64,000 nt of DNA from Simmondsia chinensis (taxonomy: Eukaryota > Streptophyta > Magnoliopsida > Caryophyllales > Simmondsiaceae), in assembly GCA_018398585.1 (NCBI GenBank), contig JAGTTD010000010.1, positions 23,073,739 to 23,137,738 of the forward strand. The letters run 5' to 3'. The notes under the pieces are model-generated. The model was not told where the DNA came from. It ran no database searches and saw only the letters and a program-made list of their open reading frames with translations. Each line of letters starts with the position of its first letter. Within the stretch, counting starts at the first letter, position 1. The translations under genes and the position numbers were made by a program. Of this stretch, positions 1 through 11,785 are shown one piece after another.

Positions 1-129
1 ACGTACTCATTGGACTAAATTACTTTGCCTAAAAAAAAGTTAGACTTATTTATTACTCACAAAGGACCTACGGGAATGAAATGAAAGGGCAAGGTTGCTA
101 GTGTAGCAACCAAGTCCATAAAGAAGTCT

Positions 130-430
130 GCAAAAGAAAAGTGTTTCTTTTGTGGGAAGACTGGCCACTAGAAGAAAAACTGCACTAAGTACTTAGCTTC
201 TTTTCTTACAAAGATTATTAAGCCATCTGGTGAAGATATGTTGATATCTCAGTTAGTTGAGTCATGCGCAGTTGAGACTCCACTAGGTTCCTGGTGTGTG
301 GACTCAGGTTCAGCTGACCATGCCTGTAATATGTTACAAGGGCTCATGCTAACCAGGAGGCTACTTGATGGGAAGCTGTGCTTGATGGTTGGAGACAATA
401 CATGAGTAGCAGTCTTAGGAGTAGGAGATT
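130..430 (+). pseudogene. Copia gag C-terminus and aspartic protease fragment
   Basis: Reading frame 1 shows a retroviral zinc knuckle from 142 to 183 (CFFCGKTGH, then a stop, then KKNC), so the CCHC spacing is kept although a stop has replaced one codon. About 35 codons later the frame reads SWCVDSGSADHACNM (289-333). DSG with the downstream histidine is the copia-type aspartic protease active site. In a working element these parts package genomic RNA and cleave the polyprotein. The stops show it is dead. Its N-terminal part lies outside the window. Confidence 0.85.
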
Positions 431-699
431 TTAGCTTAGAATTTAGTGTTGAGTTTTGATTTCAAACAATTATTTATTTGTACCTGCACTTCGCAGGAAT
501 TTGGTTTATGTGTTTCGCTTAATAGATAATTGTTATTCAGTTGATTTTGGTTGCGAACCTCTTATTACAAGAAATAAACTGTTTATTTGCAAAATTACAT
601 GTATAAATGGTTTATTCATGTTATTTTCTTATCAAAACTCTGATATTTGCCGAAATGAATCTAATATAAGCTCTCTTGTTCAATCTCTTAAAAGAAAAC

Positions 700-1290
700 A
701 TCCTTAAAAGGATAATGCCTACACTTGGCACCAACATTTATATCACATTAATTCAAACAGGATCCAAAGACTAGTGAGAGATAGACTGACAGAAGCTTTG
801 AACTTAAGGTCATTACCAGTCTATGAATCTTGAATAGAAGGAAAGATGACCAAGCCTGTCTTTAAAAGTAAAGGCAAGAGTGTTAGTGACTTGCTTGAGC
901 TGGTTCACACATATGTATGTGGACCAATGAATGTTCAAGCAAGAGGTGGGTAAGAGTACTTCATCACATTCACTGATGATTACTCAAGATATGAATATGT
1001 TTACCTAATGAGACATAAGTGGAACTCTTTTGAAAAGTTCAAAGGGTACAAAGCTAAAGTTGAAAAGCAATTAGGTAAATAGGTTAAGTCACTTCGATCT
1101 GATCGAGGTGGTCAATATCTTTCAGGTGAGTTTCTAGGTTTCCTAATTGCAAATGAGATAAGATCTCAGCTTCCTGCTCCGGGTACACCATGGTAGAATA
1201 GTGTTGCAGAAAAAAGGAATACGACATTCTTAGAGATGGTAAGGTCCATGATGAGTCATGCTACTTTACCAATCTCTTTTTGGGGTTATC
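700..1290 (+). pseudogene. Copia integrase (GAG-pre-integrase, catalytic core) fragment
   Basis: Around 719 the frame reads TWHQHLYHINSNRIQRL, matching the histidine-bearing pre-integrase zinc-binding segment. The catalytic core follows: LVHTYVCGPM at about 900, where the first catalytic Asp is replaced by Tyr, FTDDYSRYEYVYLM at about 970, LRSDRGGQYLS at about 1095 with the second Asp kept, and NSVAEKRN at about 1200 with the Glu kept. Three or more in-frame stops are visible. The family integrates retrotransposon cDNA. The lost first Asp alone would inactivate this copy. Confidence 0.88.
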
Positions 1291-1472
1291 CGAAAGGAAC
1301 AAGGGTGGTCTTTTCTACAGTCCTTCTGATCAAAGGTTTTTTTGTAAATGTAAATGCAAAATTTTTGAAGGAGGATTTTGTAGTAGAATACAAAAGCAAA
1401 AACAGAATAGTGTTAGAGGAGTTAAAAGAAAATGATGCTAACTCTGAATAGCTAAACACAACCCGGGATACA

Positions 1473-2245
1473 GTGGATGCATTAGACGCACCTACTATCA
1501 GGGTTGAGAATGTTCTAAGTACACGAGGGCCTAAGGGTAGTGGGAGGATTGTTAGGGCACCTGACAGGTTCATGGCGGGAGCCTTAATGGTTAACCGTGA
1601 CATTGAATCTAATCCTCTCATCTACAATGAGGCAATTAAAGACAAGGATGCTGACCAGTGGGTCTTAGCAATGAAATCTGAAATAGGATATATGTATTCT
1701 AATTATGTCTGGGATCTTGTAGAGGTGCCTATTGGCATTAAGCCCATTGGTTGTAAATGGGTCTACAAGAAGGAAAGAAGAGTGGACAAGGAGGTTGAGG
1801 CCTTTAAGGCAAAGCTAGTTACTAAGAGTTTTACCCAAAAGGAAGAAATACATTAAGATGAGACCTTCTCACTAGCAGCCATGCTAAGGTCCACGTTGAT
1901 ACTTCTATCTATTGCAACTCATTATAAGATCTAGCAAATGGAAGTCAAAACAACCCTTTTGATTGGTCGTCTTGAAGAAGACATCTATATGGTGCAACTA
2001 GACAATTTTAATGGCAAAAATCATGAGCATATGGTATGCAAACTGAAGAAATCCATATATGGATTGAAGCAAGCATCACACTTATGAAATATTAGATTCC
2101 ATGAAGCGATTAAGTCTTATGGTTTTGAGCAATTGGTTGATGAACAAAGCGTGTACAAACAACGTCAAGAGAAAGTAGTGATTTTCCTAGTATTGTATGT
2201 CGACGACATACTACTCACTGCAAATGATGTAGGGTGTTAATAGCT
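1473..2245 (+). pseudogene. Copia reverse transcriptase fragment
   Basis: The longest open stretch (1473-1856) ends with GCKWVYKKERRVDKEVEAFK, the conserved start of plant copia RT. After a stop the same frame family continues with [12 protein letters not shown] (about 2045-2085) and the polymerase box LYVDDILLTAND (about 2190-2230), which keeps both catalytic aspartates. The first part (about 1473-1600) corresponds to the connector upstream of RT. Stops at 1854 and near 1932 and 2083 break the frame. Sequence after the YVDD box is mostly deleted. Confidence 0.9.
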
Positions 2246-2286
2246 ATAACAATTTGGTTGTCAAGCCAGTTTGAGTAGGTTCCAGG

Positions 2287-2470
2287 TGGCTATACTAATT
2301 CAGATTTCCAGTCAGATAGAGATGCCAGACGTTCGACGTCTGGGCATGATTTTTCCCTTGGAGTAGGAGCCATTAGTGGGGGAAATGTCAAGCAGTACTG
2401 TATTTTTGATTTTTCCGTAGAGGCTAAATACGTTGTAGCTTCAAAAGCTGAAGAGAGCGCATGTAGGTTT
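2287..2470 (+). pseudogene. Copia RNase H fragment
   Basis: One frame from about 2290 reads GYTNSDFQSDRDARRSTSG, followed by GAISGGNVKQ and VEAKYVVASKAEESA. These are the hallmarks of the copia RNase H domain: D in the SDF motif, the RSTSG segment, and E in the EAKY motif. The domain degrades RNA in the RNA/DNA hybrid during reverse transcription. It joins too directly to the RT box upstream and fades out towards LTR A. Confidence 0.85.
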
Positions 2471-2581
2471 AGATAAAGTAGTTGACTTTACTAAGACCTT
2501 GACTCTGTAGACCTTTGGTTCATACATAGAAGGGATGAGTATAAAGTTTGGAATATATTAGATCTAGGACAAGTTAGAGAT

Positions 2582-4672
2582 TGTTAGGAATAGTGTCCTA
2601 AAATTCAGATTTATTCTACTAATATTACTTTATTAATGAATAAAGTTGAAGTTCTAGTCACTTGTTAAATTTGTGTAAGCAAGCATTTATACTGCATGTA
2701 ATTTTCTTTTAAGTATCGTCTATGAGATGAACAGAGTCCTAAGATTACATTTTACATGTTCGTTCTAAGTGGAAAATGAGATCAAGCCACAGATAAACTT
2801 GGGAAAAATGGTATGGAATATTATTTGAATAACTCGTGGTCGAAGATGAGCTTGGGCTACTTGTCTGTTAAGATTATGACTTAACACTTTAGATGATTTG
2901 TCTTGGTCATATGGATGGTGATCCAAAAGTGTCCGGTTGGTGTGTTTAATAAGATTGACACATTGAGTTGGACCATGTGAATTGCTTGTTTACAAACTAC
3001 TATCGGAGATGAGAGATTCATGTTGTACTATTTAAACGATGACTCTAAATCCTAAGAGTATTCTGGACTTGTGCATAGAACATTAGCTACTTTGGTGTAC
3101 AATACGTGAGGTCTAAATAAATGACTGAATTCCCACATACATTGGGTAGCGGCGTGAAGTGTAACAAGGATCAGGTATTCAATAGGAAATCTACAGTCTC
3201 TTATGAGATACATATATCCCCTTCGTTGATTCACAACTGTTTGAAAGATTCAGAGACTTTGGACACAGTGATCCAGACGTTTGACATTTGGAATTTATAC
3301 TATGAATATAATCAAGTATAAATGAATTATTCAGTAAAGGGCGAGTTGGTAACTAATGGAGAAGCTGTGCGAAGAATGGTGGTAGTAGTTAAGCTTTGTC
3401 ATGGATATCTAGGAGGATGGGTTATTGTCATCAATATAGTCTATTTGAAAAATATAGAATAAATGATTTAAGTTTAGAGTGCAGTGAGATTTATTTAGTG
3501 GAATTAAGTCTTATTAAATTATAATTAAATTTTATCATGAGATGGTAATTAATTTAACCCATCTGGAGCTAGATTTAAATTGTCCCTGAGGTCCCTGCGT
3601 AAGCCTCAGTATTTATGGCCATTGGAAAAATATTAAAGAATTCATAAGACGAATTATTTATTAATGAGATGAGCAAATTTAAATTTGCCAAACATTATTG
3701 ATGAGATGAATAAAAGTAAAAAATTATAAAATAAAATAATTTTGAAAAACTAAAATTCATAAGATGAATTTTTACATGTGGGAAACAAAACAAAATAAAA
3801 AAAAGGAAAAACCGCTTGTGCCAAGTTGTAATATGTGCGTTTAGAATCCGATGAACGAGCGCCCGACAACCAATCCCTGACCACATTAGCAGATGAACCA
3901 GGAGCTGCCACGTGGAAGCATTTGGAAACCCAAAGACAAGTGATTTTTAACTGTGTTGATACGCGTTGTCTTGATTTCTTTTCTTAAAAAAACCCTGCTT
4001 TTTGACTTGCCAATCCCACGTCAAAATTTTGTTATTTATTCACTCGAGTAGCCTATGACAATTAAAGGTACCTATTTCAAAGGTTTGGCATCAAAAACTC
4101 TAAATTAAAGGTTTCTAAAAGTGTTGACTTTTGGAGACCTAATGGAAAAGAAAATTTTCACTTGAAATTTTTCTCTCTTCGTGTTTAATATTTTCCGGAA
4201 CCCACCCTCTATGCAGTTCGAGGTCATTGCGTTGAAGACCGTCGGGACTTGGGTTTCTCCCCTTTCTAGGAGTTTGTTACTATTCTTGGAGTTTTACAAT
4301 TCTGGTGTTCTTTATTTTTAGAGCAAATCCAAGTATTCTTCTTTCCTTCTCTTTTAGTTTTCACGCTTTTTTATTTATTTATAGTTTTTTGTGTTATGAC
4401 TGTTTATGTTCATATTATCGTTATGAATGTATTAGAGTAGAAGGCTGTAAACTTAATTAAATTATGGAAATTTTTGAAATCCATCCCAGTCAATGATATC
4501 AAAGCAAAGGGATCTATAGAGATAACTCTATTCACTGGAACTCTCGTAAGTGAGGTGCCATGAAACATGACTCTCTCGCTGGGGGCTTAGGTAGTGAGAT
4601 GAGTTTCCTGCGCTGAGTGCTCTTATAAGTACCCTTTGTTGTGACCATAGTTGGAGAATTGTAAACCCAACA
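2582..4672 (+). repeat. Long LTR, copy A (about 2.09 kb)
   Basis: It begins TGTTAGGAAT and ends CCCAACA, and is directly followed by a primer-binding site. The same sequence recurs as LTR B (6339-8518) and, fragmented, as LTR C (42608 to about 55300). Shared landmarks are the opening with AATTCAGATTTATTC, the segment AGGATCAGGTATTCAAT near 3168, and TTAAATTGTCCCTGAGGTCC near 3575. The 5' side abuts a copia polypurine-like tract and the 3' side abuts a primer site, so it could be the 3' LTR of one element and the 5' LTR of the next. Confidence 0.9.
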
Positions 4673-4690
4673 ATTGGCACCAGAGCTAGG
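4673..4690 (+). other. Primer-binding site, initiator Met-tRNA type
   Basis: ATTGGCACCAGAGCTAGG directly follows LTR A. Plant elements primed by initiator Met-tRNA use TGGTATCAGAGC, so this is a two-change version. A second copy (TTGGCATCAGAG) follows LTR B. Confidence 0.8.
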
Positions 4691-5074
4691 TTAATTAATA
4701 GCTGGGTTAGTTAATCCCAACAGATTTATTAACATTTAAAAAAAAATATAACTTTGCTTGTTTTCGTATTAGGGCGTACAGTAACTCCCCAAATCGATTA
4801 GATAAGAGGCTCAATCGATCTGGGGGGCCTCTATTAGAGGGCCTCGCACACCAACACCCAATCGATTAGGCCACTGCAGGCTCCCTAGTTCTTTATTTAA
4901 GCGCCCCCCCCCCAAAAAACAACTCTCTCTCTCTTCCCTTTAGTTCTATTTCCTCTTCCCTAACCCCTAACCCTTGCCTCCCACGCCCCTCAACCCCACT
5001 TTTCCGACCATCGCCTCTAGTCGCCCACTCGGTCTCACCACCACCACTCTCTCTCCTTGTATTGTCACTCTTTT

Positions 5075-6071
5075 CAAGATCATGCCTTGTATAAAGAAGA
5101 GCTATCGTGACGAGGGTAGTAGCTCCCAACCTTTGGACCTTACTGCGCAAATTAGAGCCGCACCCATAGTGGTGAAATGGTTTTTGGTGAAGATTTAAAG
5201 AGGAAGCCCAAAGGTTCTTGGGTGATTTTGTTTTGTATGAATTTGGGTCTCGCCTCTCTCCTTGGTAGAGATTTGAAGGAGGACCATGTTTTTCCCTCAT
5301 AGGTAAGGGAATTTTATTCCTCCTTCACTCTCCAACATGACGGGGACTGCCCATCCTGTAAGGTCATTGTCCGTGGCAAGAGAGTCATGTTTGATAGTAA
5401 TGACATGGCCAAGGCTATCAGCTATCCTCTTGTTCATGATGACACAGTTTGGTTCCTCCCTGAGAATCCACCAAACACCGTGACGATCATCGCTCAGATG
5501 TGTGGTGGACGTTCTACTCTAGGTCGATTATCTACCACTGTTCGATCTACCCTTCCTCCTCATATGTGGGTCTTGGACTCCATCCTTAAGGCTAATTAGT
5601 GGCCTGCGGGACATGCACAGGAGCACACGAGTCCTATCCTCGAACTTCTTTGGAAGTTCTATTGGGGTATTTAGGTTGATGTCGAGCTGTTTTCCTACAG
5701 AGCTTTGCCACCGTATGCCTTAGGCTTCAGCGCTTCCTTATTGGGGAGGGCGCTTTGTTCTTTCCTTGTTTCACTAGGAGACTTCTGTGGCGCACTTGGG
5801 TTCGGTTCCCACCGCCCCCGATAAGAATTGTGCCACGCTTATTACCTTCAATCCCACCCAACACAGGCAGACCTGCTACTTACTCATTCCACCTTATGAA
5901 CAAGAGTTAGGTGAAGATCAGGAGGAAAATCCCGGACAGACTGCTGGCCCTAATGTCATACCACCATATGTGATTGCCATTATGGGGTGTCTTGAGTGTA
6001 TTGAGTTTAGGGTGGATGCACTTCGGCAACGGCGGGCCAATGGCTCTCCACCCCGCTTTCCCCCTCCCTGA
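5075..6071 (+). pseudogene. Putative plant transposon protein domain-like ORF remnant
   Basis: The first ATG of the coherent reading is at about 5081 (MPCIKKSYRDEGSSSQPLDL). After frame changes it continues with AQRFLGDFVLYEF, REFYSSF, VIVRGKRVMFDSNDMAKAI (about 5367-5415) and a final acidic, arginine-rich tail ending in proline runs at 6071. The order 'fYa..., V.VRG..v.f, ...I' resembles the plant-specific putative transposon protein domain (PF20167 type), found in accessory ORFs of Athila-like retroelements. Its biochemical role is not known to me. At least three stops are visible. The family call is from memory of the motif pattern and needs a profile search. Confidence 0.5.
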
Positions 6072-6338
6072 TTTCTTTCGTTGCTCCTGTACTACACACT
6101 TGTTTGGTATATCTTTATTTTTATCTTATTAACAACTTTGTTTAGTACACTGTCATCTATGTTTTTGTAACTCGCTATTTCTGCTTTCACTTTTATGGAT
6201 TTGCTCCACATGTGTAACTGAATATACCAGTTTTCAGGTCATCTCTATCCTTTCCTTGCTTGTATTTATTTTCATTCATTTACATTGAGGACGATGCAAG
6301 GTTTGGGTTTGGGGATAACAATAGTGAGTTGAACTTTT

Positions 6339-8518
6339 TGTTAGGAACAGTGTCTTGAAATTCAGATTTATTCTGGATATATTATTTTAATTAATAAATA
6401 AAATTGAAGTTTCAGTCATTTCCTAGTTAAATTTGTGTATGTGAGCATTTATACTGCATGTGATTTTCTTTTGGGAGACATTCATGAGATGGGTGTAGTC
6501 CTCATACTGCAATTTACATGTTTGTTCTAAGTGGTTTATGAGATTAAGCCACAGATAGACTTGGAATAAGTTGTATAGATTGTTGTTTGAAAGACTCATA
6601 GTTAAAGACAAATTTGGACCACTTGTATGTTAAGACTATAAAGTGACACTTTAGATGACATGTCTTGGTCATGTCGATGGAGATCCAAAAGTGTTAGGTT
6701 AGTGTGTTTAATAAGATTGACACACTGAATTGGACCATGTGGGTTGCTTATTTCTAGACTACTATCGGAGATGAGTGATTCACGTTGTACTGTTTGAATG
6801 ATGACTCTAAATCCTGAGGGTGTTCTGGACTTGTGCATGGAGCGTTAGTTACTTTGGAGTACTATAAGTAAGGTCTAAACGAATGACTGAAATCCCACGT
6901 ACATTGGGTAGCGGCATGAAGTGTGACAAGGATCAGGTATTCAATGGGAAATCTACAGTCCCTTATGAGATACAGATATCCCCTTATTTGATTCGCAAAT
7001 ATTTGAATAGTTCGAAAACTTTGGCCAAAGTATTCTAAGTGTTTGACATTTAGAATTTATACTGTAAATATGTTCAAGTATAAATGAATTATTCAGTGAA
7101 GGGCGAGTCGGTAACTAATGGAGAAGCCGTGAGATGGATAATGGTAGTGGTAATATTTATCCTTTGTCATGGATATCCAATGGAGGGGTTGTTTTCATCA
7201 ATACAGTCTATTAGAGAGATATCTAATAAATAATTTAAGTCTGGAGTGCAGTGAGATTTATTTAGTGGAATTAAGTCTCATTAAATGGTAATTAAATTAA
7301 TATCATGAGATGATTTAATTTAACCCATTTGGAGCTAGATTTAAATTGTCCCTGAGGTCCCCGCGCAACCCTCTGTATTTTATTGCCATTGGAAAAATAT
7401 GAAAGAATTCATAAGATGAATTTTTTATCCATAAGATGGGTAAATTAATTTTGCCCAACATTATTCATGAGATGAATAAAAGTTAAAAATTATAAAATAA
7501 AATAATTTTGAAAATTAAAATTCATAAGATGAATTTTTACATGTGTGAAACAAAGCAAAAATAAAAAAAAAATCGCGTTTTAACAGGCTTGATCAGTGGC
7601 TAACGCTGGCAGCCAATCAGCGCGCGACATGTGTCATGCGCTGGGCTGCCCAGGGAAGGAATTTGCGTTTCACGCATTAGACCAATAGCGGTGCAACACG
7701 TGGCACGCATTTTGAATTAAAAAATCACGCAGTTTTTGAACTGTGATGAAACGACGCGTTTTGACTTGTTTTGTAATGATACACTGTGTTTTAATTTAAA
7801 CTGGGCGGTTCCCACATCGAAGAGTTAGATTTTTTTGCTCCGGTATATCCCTATAAATAGAGGGGCTTATTCTGAGGTCTGGCATTCAAGTTGAAATATT
7901 TATTTAGGGTTTCTGAAATTATTTCGGAGATCTTATTGGAGAGAAAAAAATTTCGTTAAAATTTTTCTTTCCTCAGTTTAATATTTTTAGGAGCCCACCC
8001 TCGGGACAGTTTGAAGAATATTATTGTCTTTATAGTTTTTCTTTTGCTAGAGCAATTCCAGGTATGTTTTTCTTTCCTTCTTCTTTTACTTTTGCTTTTC
8101 TATTTATTTACAGTATTCGTTATTATACCTGTACAAGTTTATGTATTGTTATGAATGTATTAGAGTAAAAGGCCTGTAGATCTAAATTAAGAATTTAGAT
8201 ATGTTGATTTAAATTATGAATTTAAGTCAGTAGATTAAAAATTAGGAATTTTAAATCAACCCTAGGTTTAGAGTTATGAATTCTAAACCCGTTTCGCTAC
8301 GTAAACTTTAGGGAGAATTTTTCAAAATTCATCCCAACAACCGGTATTAGGGCAAAGGGTTTATAGAGATAAACCTATTCCCAGGAACTCTCGCACGTGA
8401 GGTGTCACGAAGCATGACTCTCCGGCCAGGGGCTTAGGTAGAGAGAAGAGTCTCCTACTCTAAGTGCTCTAATAGGTGTCTATTGTTGTTACCATAGTTG
8501 AGAACTGTGAACCTAATA
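6339..8518 (+). repeat. Long LTR, copy B (about 2.18 kb)
   Basis: It begins TGTTAGGAAC and runs parallel to copy A over its whole length, ending GAACCTAATA where A ends AAACCCAACA. A TATA-like CTATAAATAGAGG lies at about 7851 and is a plausible promoter. Copy B preserves the uninterrupted sequence (CATTAAATGGTAAT, about 7272) that corresponds to the MITE insertion site in copy C. Confidence 0.9.
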
Positions 8519-9689
8519 GTTGGCATCAGAGTTTATTTTTCAACAAAATTTTAATGTTTTTTTCCCAACACTTTTTAGCTTAATTTTGCTTAAATTAGCT
8601 AAGTTTTTGTATGAATGAGCATAGAGTTGTTTGTGACTTTTATTAAAGATCAAATTTGAGAAGTACTATGATGATTAGAATATACATGTAATGAGATCAT
8701 TTCTGGAGCTAACTTTTGAATGTGTGTTTTTGTCTTTCACTTATTAGCGAGATTATTACTTTTCACCTTTAATCTTGTGACAGATCCTACTTTTTAGGTT
8801 GAAATAGCGGAAATAGTTTTAGGAATTTGAATCCACCATTTTACTTCCAGAAATGTTGAAATCAATTTCTATCTCTTTATCTTGAGTAATTCCAAGAAAA
8901 AAAAAAGGGTGGTACAAATGCCTGTGAATTAGGTAAGTACCTCTTGTTAGTTCTTTTAGCCCTTACGTCTTAAGCAAGTAAGTTGTAGGGGTGTCTTAAT
9001 ACTTGATACCTTAAGCCAAGGTCGAGAGCTGTCGATCTAATGCTCGTTACATGGGCCACAAGGAAAGCTTAAGAAGAATCAACCACTTTAGGTCGCTATA
9101 ATAAGCACTAATACCTAATTTGAAAAAAAAAAAAAAAAGGTTTGTGCTAGTAATGGCTTAGGCCATGAATGCTTTTGACTCGAGCCAGTAGGTCTAAGGA
9201 ATGCTCTTCACTCGATGCCTTGACCAAAGTAGATTAGGAGTCACTGGCCGAAAACTCGCAACATGGGTCTAAGGGAGACACGCCTGACCATGGAAAAGAA
9301 AAAGGAAAAAAAAAAGCAAAAAAAGAGAAAACAAGAGAGAAAAGAGATCGTTTTTGATTTCACTATTGATTAGCGGTGAATGGTTAGGATAGCTGACTCC
9401 TTTGATTATTCTCCCTATTTGTCTTAAATTTGGGGGGTTTAAAATAAGACAAATGGGATAGAAGCTCTAGGCTTAGTAAAAGACTTGAATCACGAGAACT
9501 TAAGTTACAACCAGTATAATAATAACATTACATAAAGATTCTCTACTCACAGGTACACCTTCAAATTTGATCAGAAAATATTTTTCACAAGTTATTCTTG
9601 CCATTGCATACCCGACTAAATTTTTCCATCATTGGCTATTTTAAGTTGAATCTTTCTTGAGAACAAGCAAGGTGTGCGTTTGCGGATGT
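8519..9689 (+). mobile_element. 3' interior fragment of an Athila/Tat-like gypsy element
   Basis: The fragment starts with a degenerate Met primer site (8519-8531) after LTR B. It has no coding sequence I can recognise. Poly-A and AG-rich stretches at 9121-9140 and 9291-9345 are followed by AAATTTGGGGGG at about 9425, a polypurine-like tract. The end (GAGAACAAGCAAGG, 9659-9672) is the degenerate form of the tract that sits just before LTRs of this type. The junction between LTR B's leader and this unrelated 3' interior is not resolved. Confidence 0.55.
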
Positions 9690-11083
9690 TGACGTGCCTC
9701 ATTTCTACATACTTTATTTCTCATTCCTGCGACATATTCGGCTTTTACATGTGAGTTTAGTTGTAATTCAAGCACAATGGAACCCATCGGAGCAAACAAA
9801 GGTTGAATAGTGACAAAATCAGGCATTACATAGGAATATTTGAAGACTATTATGAGAAACCCGACCACTTGTGCAAAAGGACTCATCGGGTTGCAATTCA
9901 ATGAACTAAATACATCTTGTAGCATTTCGGGGTTCAATCGAATTATCATCATGAAGAACCAATCAATTAGCGCCTCACATTAGGATGGACCCTATAGAGA
10001 GCCAGCCAATTGATCGGCCAACACCGGTCGATCGACACCTTATAGTAGGCTCACTGATCGATAGACATTAAATCTGCAACGAGACACCGAGCTCACACCG
10101 CTGGTATAAACAAAAAGGAGGAGACTGATTTTTTATATCTTTCTCCACGCCTCCTCTTCTTCTCTCCTTCTCGAAGCTGCTATGAGATCTAATGTGCTCC
10201 CATACTCCGAAGAGCAGGTGGTCGAAGTGCTGGGAGGATTCAAGTTCGTATCAATGTCAACACAAATTGAGAGAGTCTATGCTTCCAGTTTTACTCATTA
10301 TTTTTTTCTTTTACTTGGATTTTATGATGTGTAAAACACTTACGGAGGAGTAGACATTTTTAGGTTAGGGATAAAGGACGGGTAGCCATCCATATCCTAG
10401 TTTTTTATTTTTCTTTCACGATGATTTGGTTATGTTATATTTGCACCCCTGTGGGGAACTATTCATGAGTGCCTCGTATTTCTGTATGTGTGCTTGTAGC
10501 TATGTTTAGATCTCTAGCTTTGTAGTAATTAGTTTTGTGCTTGTAAGCCTAGACCATAATATAACAGGTTTTCACGCGTGGTCAAGGTTGAGGTTGTAGC
10601 CAACCCTAAACACAATCTCTTATACAGTTAATCTTGAATTAAGAGTAACAAAAGAATTAAGTAGTGCTAATACGATAACCGATGCTACCCTTAGGGTGAT
10701 AAGATGGGTTATGCCTTTCGACTAGTTTATTACCCTAAGCCCTACTTTATGTATTAACCCAGGCTTAGAGCTTGTAGCCTAACTCCTTCAAATTATTGCC
10801 CCAAGTAAAATATAATAACAGGATACGAGTGGAGCTACCATGCATTCACTCCCTAAACTAACCTGAATCGAATCAAATTGACATATCTTTTTATTGTTAA
10901 ATTAATTTTGCGTACTTAATCACTTGAATCAAGCCAAAAAGAATTGATTTCAACTGTTCGTTAAGCATTAGGTCTAGCTTAATACTGATTCCCTGTGGAC
11001 ATGACCCGTAGACCCGATAAAGCTACGACTATCTAGCACATTTGCGAGTACACGGTTTTAAAACAACCTTAAAAATCACATCA
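9690..11083 (+). repeat. Athila-like LTR (1.39 kb), attached to interior fragment
   Basis: It begins TGACGTG and ends CACATCA, near-perfect inverted termini. It matches the solo LTR at 44312-45727 throughout. Shared blocks include GACATATTCGGCTTTTACATG, the CT-rich leader near 10140, GGAGTAGAC near 10350, CACCCCTGTGGGGA near 10445 and the AACCCAGGCTTAGA block near 10755. An apparent minus-strand reading of about 100 codons at 9641-9952 is only LTR sequence. Confidence 0.8.
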
Positions 11084-11224
11084 ATATGTTTTATTAAAAA
11101 TTAAATCTTTAGCAATAAAAATTCAATATCAATAGAAAATGAAATTACAAAAGCTAAAAAAAATTCAAGAATATGTATATAATATTAAATATATACAATA
11201 TTGCCCTTCTCTTAAAAAAGTTAT

Positions 11225-11785
11225 AGCAGGACTGCTATAAGTACCTTCAAATTTGAGCATTTATTACTTAGGTATACTGACATTTCAATATATACAATAA
11301 GGTAACTTGTGTTTAAGACATTTTATCACTTAGGTATCCTAAAGTTTTAAAATTTTATCAAATAGATATCTTTTTGTAAAAAATCGATAGATTTTAGTTG
11401 AAAAATGCTAAATTGAACACAATTTCAATAATATATTATTATCCTCATCACAATTTGATGATTTTTTGACAAAAAATGCAAAAATAGCACATAATTGTGG
11501 TAATTTTTTGGTGGTTTACAAGAATATTTGGTGAATATTTTATCACAATTCGTTGAATTTTTAGATAATATTGACATTAACTTATATATATTATTGTATA
11601 CATATATTACATCAACATTTTTTTTGTAGAAGATAGATCAAATTCTTGCAAAAATTCATCATATTCTGACATAGGGTATCAAGATGACAAAATATTTAAA
11701 CCCGAGGGTACCCCATTGCATATATTAAATTGCAGTGATAAATACTCAAACCTAAGGGTACCTAAGCAATAATTTTCCTTAACAA
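11225..11785. mobile_element. Foldback MITE with long inverted repeats
   Basis: The left arm (about 11236-11341) contains AAATTTGAGCATTTATTA and ATATATACAATAAGGTA. The right arm (about 11672-11782) contains, in reverse complement, TAGGTTTGAGTATTTATCA and ATATATGCAATGGGGTA. The arms match over roughly 100 bp in inverted orientation. A second copy of the same family lies at 47722-48143 plus 53992-54048. It has no coding capacity, and the exact ends and TSD are not clear. Confidence 0.65.

Larger units (their letters stand above)
1..2581 (+). mobile_element. Decayed Ty1/copia retrotransposon interior, 5' end outside the window
   Basis: Domains run in the copia order gag zinc knuckle, protease, integrase, reverse transcriptase, RNase H, all on the plus strand, and integrase before RT is diagnostic of Ty1/copia. 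Many stops and shifts make it non-functional. The segment between the RT YVDD box (about 2200) and RNase H (about 2287) is far too short, so an internal deletion is inferred. It ends in a purine-rich stretch resembling the plant copia polypurine tract just before LTR A at 2582, which would make LTR A its 3' LTR. Confidence 0.9.
4673..6338 (+). mobile_element. Non-autonomous LTR-element interior between LTRs A and B
   Basis: The interior is under 1.7 kb and has no protease, RT or integrase, so it is a large-LTR non-autonomous derivative. It starts with a primer site. Its 3' end carries TTGAGGACGATGCAAGG and GGTTTGGGTTTGGGGA (about 6285-6317), a purine-rich tract of the type found before gypsy Athila/Tat LTRs. 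The coding remnant is described separately. A run of C at 4905 and a (CT)n leader at 4921 precede it. Confidence 0.75.

Noticed and set aside
4673..4690. tRNA-like signals near GGTATCAGAGC sequences (also 36596, 53534, 57156)
   Set aside because: These are primer-binding sites next to LTRs, not tRNA genes; no cloverleaf surrounds them.
9641..9952. Minus-strand frame similar to one at 43990-44400
   Set aside because: The shared part is the beginning of the Athila-like LTR in both places; upstream parts differ.
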